Assembly (NCBI GenBank): GCA_022561775.1
Contig: JADFQO010000007.1
Location: 43,050-107,049, forward strand
Reading direction: 5' to 3'
DNA: 64,000 bases
Origin: Myxococcales bacterium
Lineage (GTDB): Bacteria; Myxococcota_A; UBA9160; SMWR01
Under the pieces are notes generated by a model. That model saw only the letters and a list, made by a program, of their open reading frames with translations, was not told the DNA's origin and did no database searches. Shown piece after piece: positions 48,919-58,295 of the stretch. Position numbers and translations under genes: made by a program. Each line of letters opens with the position of its first letter. Positions within the stretch are counted from its first letter, which is position 1.

Positions 48919-50457
48919 TCAGGACAGCCAGCGTCCGAGTGGCGAGCGGTACAGGATGCGGATCAGCTGCTGTATTCGCGCTTCGTTCTTGAATGAGTAC
49001 GGGTAGAGTCCCGCGGTGGCCCTCCCGCCGAATCGATCGATCAGGATCGGTTTGGGATGGGTGAAGTCTCGGAGGGCGTTCGGGCCGTGCACCTGCCCGA
49101 TCCCGCTGCTCTTGAGCCCGCCAAAGGGGGCCTCCAGCACGCCGTAGGTCACCGCCATGTCGTTGATGCAGACGCTTCCGCTGTCGATTCGCCGCGCGAG
49201 TTCAATACCGCCGCGGCCGTCTCGCGTCCAGACAGTGGCCCCCAATCCGTATGGGGTCTGGTTGGCGAGCCGGACGGCTTCGTTCTGGTCCGAGACGCGC
49301 ATGATCGGGAGGACGGGGCCGAAGGTTTCCTCCTGCATGACGAGCATGTCGTGGTTTACGTCGGCTAGTACGGTCGGCTCGAAGAAGAGGCCGTCGAAGC
49401 CCGGGTTCCGCCGGCCACCGGCGAGCAACTTTGCACCCTTGGCGACCGCATCCGCCACATGCGCTTCGATGATTTCGAGCTGCCGATCCCAGAAGATTGC
49501 GCCGACGTCGAATTCGCCCCGGTTTCCCTGGCGCAGGCGCGCGACGCGCTCGAGCACCTTCTGTGTGAATTCATCTGCGACTTCATCGACGACGTAGACG
49601 CGCTCGGTTCCGCAGCAGACGTGGCCGCTGTTCAGAAACGCTCCCACGATCGCGCCGCCGGCCGCGTTGTCGAGGTTGGCGTCCTCACAGACGATCATCG
49701 GGTCCTTGCCGCCGAGCTCCAGCGTGCATGGGATGAGTTGGCGAGCACACGATTCCGCGACGGATCGGCCGGTCTTGACACTTCCCGTGAAAGAGATCTT
49801 GTCGACGCCGGCTCCGACCACCGCCTCTCCGGTTTCTCCGTCTCCCATCAGGACAGTGAGCAGGCCGTCGGGCAAGGCGACGGCTTCGAGAAGATCCCCC
49901 ACGAGCTTGCCCGAATACGGCGTGACCTCGGAGGGTTTGAGGAGGACGGCGTTTCCAGCCAACAACGCTTGAATGGTCGGGCTGAGGGATAGGATGAACG
50001 GCCCATTCCAGGGACTGATGACTCCGATCACGCCCAACGGGCGATATTCGATCCGGAGCTTTTTCAGCAAGCGCATGAATCCGTGCAGAGGCCGCTTTTC
50101 GCTGCGAAGCATTCCGACAGCGTGCTTGGCGTAGTAGGTGAGAACGTCGCAGGCCGAGTAGATTTCCATCATCAGGATTTCGGTCCGGGGCTTGCCAGAC
50201 TCGCGCAGCAGAACGTCGATGAACTCGTCCTGTCGTTCGATCAGCGTCTGTACTGCGCGCGTCAGATATCGCGCGCGTTCGTTGACCGAGCGCGCCGCCC
50301 ACTCGGGCTGAGCCTGGCGAGCCGCTTTCAACGCCGAGGCGACGTCGTGGGCATTTTGGACTTCGATTTTCCCGATGGGCTCCCTGGTCGCCGGGTTGGC
50401 GAGGCCCAGCTGCCTTCTTCCACCCGGAGGCGCTTCGATCGGCGTGACGATGGCCAT
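48919..50457 (-). CDS. NAD(P)-dependent aldehyde dehydrogenase
   Basis: GVIGVISPWNGPF, CTLELGGKDPMIV, NSGHVCCGTERVYV, MQEETFGPVLPI. Confidence 0.9.
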   Translation of the reverse strand: MAIVTPIEAPPGGRRQLGLANPATREPIGKIEVQNAHDVASALKAARQAQPEWAARSVNERARYLTRAVQTLIERQDEFIDVLLRESGKPRTEILMMEIYSACDVLTYYAKHAVGMLRSEKRPLHGFMRLLKKLRIEYRPLGVIGVISPWNGPFILSLSPTIQALLAGNAVLLKPSEVTPYSGKLVGDLLEAVALPDGLLTVLMGDGETGEAVVGAGVDKISFTGSVKTGRSVAESCARQLIPCTLELGGKDPMIVCEDANLDNAAGGAIVGAFLNSGHVCCGTERVYVVDEVADEFTQKVLERVARLRQGNRGEFDVGAIFWDRQLEIIEAHVADAVAKGAKLLAGGRRNPGFDGLFFEPTVLADVNHDMLVMQEETFGPVLPIMRVSDQNEAVRLANQTPYGLGATVWTRDGRGGIELARRIDSGSVCINDMAVTYGVLEAPFGGLKSSGIGQVHGPNALRDFTHPKPILIDRFGGRATAGLYPYSFKNEARIQQLIRILYRSPLGRWLS

Positions 50458-50503
50458 GGATCGTTCTCCGACGAGATTTGCAGAGGCTCCGGCGGAGCGT
50501 GGC

Positions 50504-52102
50504 TCATTCGGCCGGTTGATTCCACCCCAGCGCTTCTAGCATCGCATGGTAGATGTAGTTCTGCTCTTGAACGCCGTGAAACAGCTGAGAGCCCGGTCCT
50601 CGCGCGTAGGCGGGAACGTCCTCGCCCGAGTGGGTTTCGCTGCGAAACGGAACGCCGCCTTCCTGGAGATAGTCGGGATCGGCGGTATCGACTTCCGTGA
50701 GGTCTGGCCGTCCCCGAGTGATTCCGCCGAATACGCGTGGATCGTGTGGATGGAATTTGGGTCCTTCGGGCTGATCTCTACTCGCACCAGTGTAACCGGG
50801 GCCGTTCTGATAGCCCAGCGTCGTGAAAGGTAACCCCAAAGCGTCGAGCGCAGGCTCTTCAGCAGATCGTCCTCGGTGGTCATTTTCGATCGTGAGGCCG
50901 AGGATGTCGTTTCCGCGGGTGGGATAGCCTCCGATGTTGAATACGTGGCCGTGGTCGGCTGTTACGACGATGAGCGTATCGTCTGCGCTAGTTCTCTCGG
51001 CCGCAACACCAACCGCGCGCGCGAATTCGATGGTTTCGGTGAGTGCCCGAAATGCATTTGCATTGTGGTGCCCGTGGTCGATTCGGCCGCCCTCCACCAT
51101 CAAGAAATAGCCGAGCGGATTGCGTTCCAGGATCTCCAACGCCGTGAGCGTCATCTGCGTCAGTGAGGGTTGGCACGGAAGGTCGTTTTCGCGGTCGGCT
51201 TCGTAGCGCAGGTGGTTGGCGGCGAAGAGGCCGAGCAGATGCGAAGTCCTGGCGGTGTCGAGATTCTCGATTCCCGCGCAGGTACGCACGAAGACCGACC
51301 CGGGATGACGAGCCACCCATTCTTCGGTGAGATCGCGGCCGTCGCTTCTCGTGATGGCTGGTGCATTTAATTCCGGCCACAGCGCGCTGGTGGTCGGTCC
51401 ATCGGGCCGAAAGTACTGCTCTCCACCGCCGAGCACGACTTCGAGTCCGTCACCGTGGGAAAACTCGATGAGTTGGCGCGCGATGTCGGGGAAATCCGCG
51501 GCTCGTGCCTCGGGGGTCATCGTGGTGTCACTTTCCCAACCTCGCTCGGGGGAATGGGCGTACAGGGCCGCAGGCGTTGCATGGGTCACCGCGGTGGTGG
51601 TGACCAGGCCCGTGGAGCGCCCGCGATCCTCGGCGATTTCGACGATGGTCTCGAGTCGATGCGCATTGGCGCGGCTGAAGTCACCCCGTTCAATGGATGC
51701 GTCGACAGAAATGAAGCCTGCGCGGGTCTTTTCCCCTGTGACGATCGCCGTCATGGTCCCGGCCGAGTCGGGAACCTGCTGATCGGTGTTGTAGACCTTG
51801 ATCAGCGCGACATCGGGAAAGCGATCGAAACTCAGCTGGTTTTCTTCGCCGCTCTCTCCCCTCAGTTGGCCCTCGAGGATGCGGGCGGCGGTCACCGTGC
51901 TGATCCCCATCCCGTCACCGATGAAGAGGATCACGTTCTTCGCCCGGCTGGAAATCGCATCCAGTCGTCGCGAATTTGCGACAGCGATCGGGTGCTCGAC
52001 CATCTCGCGCTTCGCTCCCGCGCAGGCGAACTGGAAGTGGAGTGTGCCGGTTGCTGCTGCTGCCATCGCGAAAATCGCGATGCCGCGCCGTAGCACCATC
52101 AC
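50504..52102 (-). CDS. Alkaline phosphatase (PhoA-like)
   Basis: VILFIGDGMGISTVTAARI, DSAGTMTAIVTGEKTRAG, GRIDHGHHNANA, VTADHGHVF. Confidence 0.88.
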   Translation of the reverse strand: MMVLRRGIAIFAMAAAATGTLHFQFACAGAKREMVEHPIAVANSRRLDAISSRAKNVILFIGDGMGISTVTAARILEGQLRGESGEENQLSFDRFPDVALIKVYNTDQQVPDSAGTMTAIVTGEKTRAGFISVDASIERGDFSRANAHRLETIVEIAEDRGRSTGLVTTTAVTHATPAALYAHSPERGWESDTTMTPEARAADFPDIARQLIEFSHGDGLEVVLGGGEQYFRPDGPTTSALWPELNAPAITRSDGRDLTEEWVARHPGSVFVRTCAGIENLDTARTSHLLGLFAANHLRYEADRENDLPCQPSLTQMTLTALEILERNPLGYFLMVEGGRIDHGHHNANAFRALTETIEFARAVGVAAERTSADDTLIVVTADHGHVFNIGGYPTRGNDILGLTIENDHRGRSAEEPALDALGLPFTTLGYQNGPGYTGASRDQPEGPKFHPHDPRVFGGITRGRPDLTEVDTADPDYLQEGGVPFRSETHSGEDVPAYARGPGSQLFHGVQEQNYIYHAMLEALGWNQPAE

Positions 52103-52160
52103 CCGATCATCCCCCCTGGCGTGGTCGTCAATTCGAACGCGGACACATTCTAGCCATCAT

Positions 52161-52904
52161 TCAGGCTGCGCCGCGCCGGCCGCAGAGGCCGAGTGCTTCT
52201 AATTCTGCTCGGGCGCTTCCCGACCAGTCGTTGTTGGCGCGCGGGTTCGCGGGGCTCGGATGCAGGATCCTCCCGATGCGTACTTCGCGTTTGGCGAGGG
52301 CTTCCCGGGCGCGTTGTTCCGCGAAAGCCCCGATGCCGATGACCCACTCGGCCTTGAAGATTTCCACCAATCGCCGCAAGTAGGCATCGCAGCAGCTGAA
52401 CAATGGCTCTCGCTCGATGGCTGGCAGCTTGTCTGGCGTTCGATTGCGCCCGCTCGACTCGATGAATACCAGCGGGCAGTAATTTGTGATGAACCGGCTC
52501 TCGAAGAATTTCTCGGGTCTGCCGTAGTGTGCCGCGATCGCGCCCCAGAGTCGGGATCCGCTGACCTCGCTTCGCGGGCAATCGAATCCCCGGACGGGCC
52601 GCTTGGGATGCTCGCTCGCCGGGCGCCCCACGGGCTCTTCGATCCCCAACCAATCGCGCACGGCCGCGACGTCGCCGAAGGGAATCCCGGTTTGCGCCAT
52701 GCCGAAAGGCCCCGGATTCATACCCAGAAAGATCACCCGCTTGAGGTCGTCAGCATACGATCGGATGTAGGCGTTGTGAGGACGCCGGGCGTACTCGAGT
52801 GGGTTGTAGACATGGGTGACGGGGTCGGCGAAACGCAGGTCGGCGAGCTGTCTGCAGAGTGCTCGCGTCGTTGCTCGAACCTTCGAGGCGATCTTTCCCC
52901 GCAC
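52161..52904 (-). CDS. SMUG1-type uracil-DNA glycosylase
   Basis: VTHVYNPLEYARRPHNAYI, VIFLGMNPGPFGMAQTGIPFGDVAAVRDWLGI, EHPKRPVRGFDCPRSEVSGSRLWG, LHPSPANPRAN. Confidence 0.9.
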   Translation of the reverse strand: MRGKIASKVRATTRALCRQLADLRFADPVTHVYNPLEYARRPHNAYIRSYADDLKRVIFLGMNPGPFGMAQTGIPFGDVAAVRDWLGIEEPVGRPASEHPKRPVRGFDCPRSEVSGSRLWGAIAAHYGRPEKFFESRFITNYCPLVFIESSGRNRTPDKLPAIEREPLFSCCDAYLRRLVEIFKAEWVIGIGAFAEQRAREALAKREVRIGRILHPSPANPRANNDWSGSARAELEALGLCGRRGAA

Positions 52905-53332
52905 GTCGTGCGCCCCCTGACGAGCAGCCAGCCGAGATCCACAGCCGCGCGCCGAATCGATCGATCGGCGCCCGCCTCGGGACCGATGGCGAATCCCACC
53001 ATGGAGGGCCGCAAATCCGGCTTGAATGCCCTTTTCGGGTAGAGGATGTAACGGCCTCGGTGGGATCGCCGCAAGCGGCTTCTCGATCGACGCCGGTTGA
53101 ATCGTACGGCTGGCTGCTCGTTGGGGGCGCCCAGTGGCGCCCGGCTGGACTAGACTGCAGCCGGGCCCGGGGGGGGTATGCGGCGCGAAGATTCGGTTCG
53201 CGGCGGAATCACCGATTCGTCACAAGCCGCCTGCGGGAATCGATCGATGGATCGACGTCTGTGCAGCGTCCCATCGTACCCAGGGGCGGCGGGCGCGGAC
53301 GTTGCGCGGGAAGCAGCTCGGGACTGGAGCGC

Positions 53333-54145
53333 ATGAGCAAACCCACAGCACAGGAATTCCGGATTGCTTTCGATGGCGTTGATCTCAGGCGCGGCGAGAG
53401 ATGTATCTTCGACGGTCTGTCTTGCGGATTCCCCCGCGGCCGGATTTCCGTGGTTCTCGGAGCCAGCGGTGCTGGCAAGAGCACGCTGATCAGAATGATC
53501 GGGGGGCTCCAGAAGCCGGATAGCGGCAGCATCCGTTTGGCCGGGCAGGACATCACAGCGTTCTCCGAACGCGAACTCTTCAAGATACGGGACCGGATCG
53601 GGATGCTCTTTCAGGGTGGAGCGCTGCTCGACTCGATGACGGTCGCCGAGAACGTCGCGCTGCCGTTGTGCGAGCACACCCGTCTATCCGACGCGGACAT
53701 CCAAGCCGAGGTCAACCGCCGGCTCGTCGCGGTGGGCCTTGCTGAAACGGGGCACCTCTATCCCCGTGAACTCTCTGGGGGCATGAGTCGCCGGGCCGCG
53801 TTGGCCCGCGCGATCGTGATGGATCCTGAAATCCTCCTGGTCGATGAGCCATTTTCCGGTCTCGACCCAATCAACGTGCGGCGCATCGAAATGCTGCTCG
53901 TCGACCTGAATCAGCACCTGGATCTGACGTTGATCGTGACATCCCATCACATGGCTTCGTCACTCCGCATGGCGGATCGACTGATTTTCATGGTCGATGG
54001 CATCGCGATCGCGGGGTCGCCTGCCGATCTACTCAAGAGTGAGGACGAGCGCATCGTGGAGTTTCTCAATGCCGAAAGCGATCGCTTCGCAGAACGGCAC
54101 GAGCTCGATGTCACCCCGCTGTTGAGGCGTCGGGGGGACGCGTGA
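53333..54145 (+). CDS. mlaF: Phospholipid transport ABC ATPase MlaF
   Basis: GASGAGKSTLIRMIGGL, ELSGGMSRRAALARAIVMDPEILLVDEP. Confidence 0.9.
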   Translation: MSKPTAQEFRIAFDGVDLRRGERCIFDGLSCGFPRGRISVVLGASGAGKSTLIRMIGGLQKPDSGSIRLAGQDITAFSERELFKIRDRIGMLFQGGALLDSMTVAENVALPLCEHTRLSDADIQAEVNRRLVAVGLAETGHLYPRELSGGMSRRAALARAIVMDPEILLVDEPFSGLDPINVRRIEMLLVDLNQHLDLTLIVTSHHMASSLRMADRLIFMVDGIAIAGSPADLLKSEDERIVEFLNAESDRFAERHELDVTPLLRRRGDA

Positions 54146-54921
54146 GAGCCAAACCGATCGAGAATCTGGGATTTCAGACGCTGATGGTGATCGAGCACTT
54201 CGGTCGGATTGCGCAGTTTGGCGTTCGGATCGTGGCGTGTCTGGTAACGCGTCCCTATCGGTTTCGCCGGCTCATGGCCGACGTGTTCGACGCCGGTGTC
54301 TTGTCGCTTCCGGTCGTTTGCCTCTCCGGTGCCGTCGTCGGCGGGACGCTCAGCCTGCTTGGCTACACGACGCTGGTTCGATTTGGCGCCGAAGAGGCCC
54401 TCGGTACACTGGTTGGACTCTCGGTGATCCGGGAGCTCGGACCGGTCCTCACCGCGCTACTCGTGACCGGACGCGCGGGATCGGCGATCGCGGCGGAGAT
54501 CGCGACCATGGTCACCACCGAGCAGCTGGACGGTCTGCGGATGATGTCGATCGATCCGATCGATTTCGTCGTGTCGCCGAAGGCGCTCGCCCTGCTGCTC
54601 GTGATGCCGCTTCTCGTGGGGCTGTTCATCGTCTTCTCCCTGATGGGTGGCTACGGGGTTGCGGTCGGGCTGCTCGGGGTCGACGGCGGTTCGTTCACGA
54701 GCAGCCTGAAAGGAGCCGTCGAGTTCTGGGACGACGTCGTGGGAAGCTTCTCCAAGGCCATCACTTTCGGCGGACTGACGGGCCTGATCGCCACCTATCG
54801 CGGTTATATCAGTGAGCCGACGGCAGCAGGTGTGAGCGCTGCGACCACGAGTACTGTCGTAATCGCGTCCGTCTCGATCCTGGTTTTCGATTTCTTCCTC
54901 AACGGATTCTGGGGAGTCTAG
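54142..54921 (+). CDS. mlaE: Phospholipid transport permease MlaE
   Basis: LSVIRELGPVLTALLVTGRAGSAIAAEIATMVTTEQLDGL. Confidence 0.92.
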   Translation: MRAKPIENLGFQTLMVIEHFGRIAQFGVRIVACLVTRPYRFRRLMADVFDAGVLSLPVVCLSGAVVGGTLSLLGYTTLVRFGAEEALGTLVGLSVIRELGPVLTALLVTGRAGSAIAAEIATMVTTEQLDGLRMMSIDPIDFVVSPKALALLLVMPLLVGLFIVFSLMGGYGVAVGLLGVDGGSFTSSLKGAVEFWDDVVGSFSKAITFGGLTGLIATYRGYISEPTAAGVSAATTSTVVIASVSILVFDFFLNGFWGV

Positions 54922-54953
54922 GAGTCTCGGCTCCGTAGGAGGCAACAGTCGCT

Positions 54954-55412
54954 ATGCAACGTTCTCCGGTACGCGATCTCATCGTTGGCCTTTTCGTGTT
55001 GCTGGGTCTCGCTTCGATCGGATACCTCTCCATTGAAGTGGGTGGGCTTTACTACAGTGGCCCCAGTGGCTTCAAGCTCATCGCGACCTTCGATGAGGTG
55101 GGAGATCTCAAGCCCCGCGCTGCGGTGGTGATCGCGGGAGTGAAGGTGGGACAGGTGGTGTCGATCGAATTGGACGAGATTCTGAGGGCGCGCTGCGAAC
55201 TCGACATCGACCCGGGCCTGGGCCTAGACGTCGAGACCTCGGCCGCGATCATGACGGTGGGGCTACTCGGCGAGAAGTTTGTCGCTCTGGAGCCCGGGGG
55301 TTTGGACCAAATGCTCAAATCTGGCGACGAAATTGGCCGAACCGTGTCGGCGTTATCGATCGAAAAGCTGGTCGGGAAAATCGTGAACGACACCGGTCTG
55401 GAGGAGGATTGA
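54954..55412 (+). CDS. mlaD: MCE-domain protein MlaD
   Basis: DLIVGLFVLLGLASIGYLSIEVGG...ATFDEVGDLKPRAAVVIAGVKVGQVVSIELD. Confidence 0.9.
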   Translation: MQRSPVRDLIVGLFVLLGLASIGYLSIEVGGLYYSGPSGFKLIATFDEVGDLKPRAAVVIAGVKVGQVVSIELDEILRARCELDIDPGLGLDVETSAAIMTVGLLGEKFVALEPGGLDQMLKSGDEIGRTVSALSIEKLVGKIVNDTGLEED

Positions 55413-56161
55413 GGATGAAGCCCTGGGGAGATCCTGCGCGGCGAATGCGGCTCATCGCGCTGGTGGTCATCGCCGCGGCTCTGGGTGCGGGAGTCGCCTG
55501 GGCGGACGCCGACGCGGATGCCGGGGATCCCTGGGAGACGATGAACCGCGGGATCTTCCGATTCAACGAGGGCGCCGATCGCTGGGTAATCGAGCCCATC
55601 GCGAAGGGCGTGGACTTCGTCATGCCCGATCCCGTGGAGCGCGCGATTCGCAAATTCTTCGTCAATTCGATGATTCCGATCCATTTCCTGAATGGCCTTC
55701 TCCAGTTCAAACCCCTCGCGGCTTTCGAAGACCTCGCTCGCTTCGTGGTCAATACCACCATCGGAGTCGCGGGGTTCTTCGATCCCGCCAGCTATTTCGG
55801 ACTCGAGGAGCACCAGGAGGATTTCGGCCAGACCCTCGGAGTTTGGGGGGTTCCACCCGGTCCCTACCTCGTTCTACCGCTCATGGGACCTTCGAATCCC
55901 CGGGACACCGTCGGTCTGATCGCCGACTCCGCTGCACTCGTCTATCCGTACTTCGTGCCGTTCTATGTGAGTGCTTCGATTGGTGTGGGCCGCCAGCTCA
56001 ACCGGCGCTCGCTCGCGCTCGACGAGATTGCGGCGCAGCGCGAAGAGGCTCTGGACTACTATGTGGCGGTTCGAAACGCCTACACGAGTTACCGGGAAAA
56101 CCAGCTGAGGGATCGGGAGGAAGACGAGTCGGATGGCGATGATCTCTATTACCCGGACTGA
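55409..56161 (+). CDS. mlaA: MlaA/VacJ-family protein
   Basis: DPWETMNRGIFRFNEGADRWVIEPIAKG...FGQTLGVWGVPPGPYLVLPLMGPSNPRDTVG. Confidence 0.92.
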   Translation: MRMKPWGDPARRMRLIALVVIAAALGAGVAWADADADAGDPWETMNRGIFRFNEGADRWVIEPIAKGVDFVMPDPVERAIRKFFVNSMIPIHFLNGLLQFKPLAAFEDLARFVVNTTIGVAGFFDPASYFGLEEHQEDFGQTLGVWGVPPGPYLVLPLMGPSNPRDTVGLIADSAALVYPYFVPFYVSASIGVGRQLNRRSLALDEIAAQREEALDYYVAVRNAYTSYRENQLRDREEDESDGDDLYYPD

Positions 56162-56801
56162 TTTTCGGACCCACAGAGTGCTGCGGTCTGCGCGCACGGC
56201 CACGGCCGTCCTCGTCGCTGCGGTGAGCTGTCTCGCCGCAGCGGGCGCTCGCGCTGCAACGGAATCCGGGGCGGGCGCACGCGCCGTCATCGCCGAGACG
56301 GTCGAAGAGGTTCTCGCGGTGCTTCGCGACAAGTCCGTCCCGACCGAAGACCGAATTCGCTCGATCGAGGAGATCGTCTACGGGCGCTTCGATCTCTGTG
56401 TGATGTCCCGGTTGGTGCTCGCCCGAAACTGGAAGCGGTTCTCCGAGGAGCAGAAGGCGGAATACGTCAAAGAATTCAAACGATATCTAACGAACAGTTA
56501 CGGCAGTCGGATCGAGCGCTACGACCAACAGGAAGTGGAAATCATCGGAGAGCGCGAGGAGCCGCGCGGCGATGTCGTCGTTCAAACGAAAATCATGGGC
56601 GGTGAGTTCGAGGGAGCGGTGGTCGAATATCGGTTGCGGAACCGGGCCGAAGGCTGGCGTGTGATCGACGTGGTAATCGAGGGCATCAGCATGGTCTCGA
56701 ACTACCGCGACCAGTTCAAATCGATCGTCAGCAGCGGTGGACCGGAGCTGCTGCTGGAGAAACTCAGGCAGAAGAACGCCGCGGGGATGGCGATCGACTG
56801 A
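56133..56801 (+). CDS. mlaC: Phospholipid-binding protein MlaC
   Basis: RLVLARNWKRFSEEQKAEYVKEFKRYLTNSYGSRIERY; operonic position. Confidence 0.88.
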   Translation: MAMISITRTDFRTHRVLRSARTATAVLVAAVSCLAAAGARAATESGAGARAVIAETVEEVLAVLRDKSVPTEDRIRSIEEIVYGRFDLCVMSRLVLARNWKRFSEEQKAEYVKEFKRYLTNSYGSRIERYDQQEVEIIGEREEPRGDVVVQTKIMGGEFEGAVVEYRLRNRAEGWRVIDVVIEGISMVSNYRDQFKSIVSSGGPELLLEKLRQKNAAGMAID

Positions 56802-56833
56802 TTGCGGGCGGGGTCTGCGCGCTGCAAACCGCT

Positions 56834-56903
56834 CCGCTAGCGGGCGAATCCTTCGGATTCGCTTGCGGCGACGGGACCTGTTCGGTCCCGTCTAGGAGCG
56901 CCG
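56834..56903. repeat. Two-hairpin intergenic element, copy 2
   Basis: CCGCTAGCGGGCGAATCC-ttc-GGATTCGCTTGCG then GACGGGACC-tgttc-GGTCCCGTC; between convergent mlaC and the methyltransferase gene. Confidence 0.7.
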
Positions 56904-57737
56904 AAATCCCGCGATGTAGCAGATCCAGGCCGGATCATCTGGCGCCTGCTCCCGCCGGCTGAAGATGTCATTGCCCTCGCCGGTCTTGCGGTCCGTTCCT
57001 TCCCAGTAGACCTCTGACGCGTAGAAGCCGGCCTCCTGCAGGAGTTCCCGGATCTCCGGAATCGACCAGAGTCGCCAGTCGTAGTGAAACGCTCGCTTCA
57101 TCCGGCTGCCGTCGGAAAACTCGAAGTGTATGAAATTGGTCACGTGGTGGTGAATGGGATCGAAGCGGTGCTGATCCCAGACGTAGTCGAAGTCGTCGTC
57201 AACTTCACGGGTCTCTTCGATGGTGCGCTGGGCATCTGCACCCCCGTAGGCATCGAGGATCAACGCCCCTTCCGAATTCAGCGTCGAATAAGCGCGCGTC
57301 AGATAATTCAGCAGCGAGGCGCGCTCTCGGAACAGGAAATATGAAAAATTGAAGGCAACCGTGACGTCGACACTTTTGTGGCCGATGTCGAGTACGTCCC
57401 CTTCGATCAGCTTTATCCGAGCGGCCTGGTCGGGTCGCAGCTTGCCGACATTGTGCACGCGCCCCCACTCGAGCGGATTGGGGTCGAGATCGATCCCCCA
57501 GGCTCGGTTCTCGCTCGACTTCTCCACCCATCGGCATGCCAGCAGTGCGGTCCCGCAGAAGTCCTCGCGGAGGGTTCGCGCGGGGCGCGAGAATTGAGAG
57601 CGGAAGATCCTCTGGATCAGCGGGATGTCCGCGTCGGGCTCTTGAACGGCCCTCTGGTAGAGATCGTGCTTGTCGGCACGCTTCACCATCGCCACCGCTC
57701 GGCGTCTCGAGGTTCTCTTGTTCTGCTTTCGGCCCAT
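56892..57737 (-). CDS. Class I SAM-dependent methyltransferase
   Basis: REDFCGTALLACRWVEKSSENRAWGIDLDPNPLEW, VAFNFSYFLF; start may be internal. Confidence 0.75.
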   Translation of the reverse strand: MGRKQNKRTSRRRAVAMVKRADKHDLYQRAVQEPDADIPLIQRIFRSQFSRPARTLREDFCGTALLACRWVEKSSENRAWGIDLDPNPLEWGRVHNVGKLRPDQAARIKLIEGDVLDIGHKSVDVTVAFNFSYFLFRERASLLNYLTRAYSTLNSEGALILDAYGGADAQRTIEETREVDDDFDYVWDQHRFDPIHHHVTNFIHFEFSDGSRMKRAFHYDWRLWSIPEIRELLQEAGFYASEVYWEGTDRKTGEGNDIFSRREQAPDDPAWICYIAGFRRS

Positions 57738-57888
57738 CTGAACTCACCCGCCTCCTCTTCGGATCAACCGGAGGGGCATCCTCGCTCAGAATGCGGTCGG
57801 ACTCAATGACCTGCCGGTTCTGGAGCCGCTGAATTTCCCCGGAATCGCAGCGTCAAAGGGTGCAGATACAACGAGAGGAGGATTTGCA

Positions 57889-58269
57889 ATGACCCGAATC
57901 GCCCAGGCTCGACCGAAACGGCTCTCTGCCATCATCATCGGATCCGCCGCGATGCTGCTGTTCGCTCCCAGCGCAGCATGGGCGGGCTCCGGTCATCACG
58001 ACTACGACCGCCATCGCACGTACGGTCACTACGAGTCACATTCCAGCTATGCATTCCAGCACCACGCTTCCCACGAGCGCCACCACTACCGCGGGAAGCG
58101 TCGCGGACACCAGAAGCACCATGTCGGCTACTACTGCAGGCCGTGCAATCACTACTTCAGCGCGCGAAGCAAACTCTACGATCACGTTAGCTATCGGCAC
58201 CACGTTCCGTTCCGGCATCTCACAGCAGCAATCAGCTTCGGCGCGTTCGGCTGGATCTTCTTCGGCTGA
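57889..58269 (+). CDS. Secreted His-rich protein with C2H2 zinc-finger-like motif
   Basis: Signal peptide ending AAWA; RBS gaggagg; CRPCNHYFSARSKLYDHVSYRH fits C-X2-C-X3-F-X5-L-X2-H-X4-H. Confidence 0.65.
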   Translation: MTRIAQARPKRLSAIIIGSAAMLLFAPSAAWAGSGHHDYDRHRTYGHYESHSSYAFQHHASHERHHYRGKRRGHQKHHVGYYCRPCNHYFSARSKLYDHVSYRHHVPFRHLTAAISFGAFGWIFFG

Positions 58270-58295
58270 TTGGGCGAAGTTGGTAAAGCGGTTGA

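Noticed and set aside
52905-53332. Unannotated interval between SMUG1 and mlaF considered for a gene or ncRNA
   Set aside because: Only short ORFs without domain features; a G-run and promoter/leader sequence are possible but unsupported.
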